A stretch of DNA of 35,247 nucleotides from Alphaproteobacteria bacterium (lineage in GTDB: Bacteria > Pseudomonadota > Alphaproteobacteria > SHVP01): the NCBI GenBank assembly GCA_009694165.1, contig SHVP01000018.1, positions 1 to 35,247 on the forward strand, in the 5' to 3' direction. Below the pieces are notes generated by a model. That model was not told the origin of the DNA. It made no database searches and saw nothing but the letters and a program-made list of their open reading frames with translations. The position numbers were made by a program, and so were the translations under genes. Positions 35,063 to 35,247 of this stretch are shown in pieces. The first letter of the stretch is position 1. The number at the start of each line of letters is the position of its first letter.

Positions 35063-35247
35063 ATGATGCGGATCAACAGCTCTCCCTTCTTGCCTACCTT
35101 TGTCGCGCTCGTTGCGATGTTGGTCGCTCCGGCCGTGGCCAGCGGACAAGGCGCGTCGATCATCATGTACCACCGTTTCGGCGAGACGAAATATCCGTCC
35201 ACCAACATCCGCCTCGACCAACTCGACGAGCATGTGCGCGAACTCAC
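35063..35247 (+). CDS. Polysaccharide deacetylase family protein, N-terminal part (runs off the window)
   Basis: An ATG at 35063 (with a second ATG directly after) follows GGAGGACGG, a strong ribosome site. The 61 visible residues comprise a signal peptide (MMRINSSPFLPTFVALVAML and then APAVASGQ) followed by SIIMYHRFGETKYPSTNI, the start of a NodB-type polysaccharide deacetylase of the kind common in Rhodospirillales. The catalytic motifs lie beyond the window. It is 16 nt from the dipeptidase gene and probably co-transcribed with it. Confidence 0.75.
   Translation, partial: MMRINSSPFLPTFVALVAMLVAPAVASGQGASIIMYHRFGETKYPSTNIRLDQLDEHVREL

Overview
The window is GC-rich, densely coding DNA from the chromosome of an alphaproteobacterium, most likely a member of Rhodospirillales or a close relative. 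This is inferred from gene order and gene types. The block tsaB-rimI ... fur-plsC-miaB-phoH-ybeY-corC-lnt-HTH-metK-trmB-rimP-nusA-ylxR-infB-rbfA-truB-rpsO-pnp, the rpsT-enoyl-CoA hydratase-mutM-ubiE-ubiB-coaBC-dut block, an Irr-type Fur regulator, and a YlxR protein fused to an L7Ae-like domain are all typical of the class. No rRNA, convincing tRNA, CRISPR array, insertion sequence or prophage gene was seen. Intergenic gaps are short, starts are often GTG or TTG, and many genes overlap by 4 nt.

Layout. 1-63: start of a rhodanese-like gene (-), cut by the window edge. 64-520: the only long non-coding stretch, with an rpsT terminator, a perfect 13-bp inverted repeat and a tRNA-like fold. 521-2618 (-): rpsT, enoyl-CoA hydratase, mutM. 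2682-8038 (+): ubiE, ubiB, coaBC, dut, a MoeB/HesA E1-like enzyme and a DsrE-like protein (ubiquinone, CoA, dUTP and sulfur-carrier functions). 8040-9032 (-): a 2-hydroxyacid dehydrogenase. 9201-9704 (+): a secreted double SH3 protein.

9707-14158 (-) is the most distinctive part. It holds a flavin-dependent nitronate-monooxygenase-like protein with a C-terminal cysteine cluster, the iron regulator Irr, a rubredoxin-less rubrerythrin, a GlpC/HdrD-type double-[4Fe-4S] CCG protein, and a DUF3501 protein. The two transcription units either side of irr each carry an Irr-box-like palindrome at a plausible promoter. I read this as an iron/heme-responsive redox or peroxide-defence module whose chemistry is not established.

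14301-25480 (-) is the translation and RNA supercluster (pnp, rpsO, truB, rbfA, infB, ylxR, nusA, rimP), followed upstream by trmB and metK. It has structured leaders before pnp, rimP and metK. 25607-32941 (-) is a regulator gene, then a near-continuous envelope and tRNA-modification operon (lnt, corC, ybeY, phoH, miaB, plsC, fur). 33022-33300 (+) is a TusA-like protein. 33307-34454 (-) is rimI-tsaB. 34471-35247 (+) is a VanX-like dipeptidase and the start of a polysaccharide deacetylase, a probable envelope pair.

Two active-site or metal-site oddities stand out. MutM lacks the fourth zinc-finger cysteine (a single-base difference, Cys to Arg), and CoaBC has Asp where the E. coli decarboxylase has its essential cysteine.
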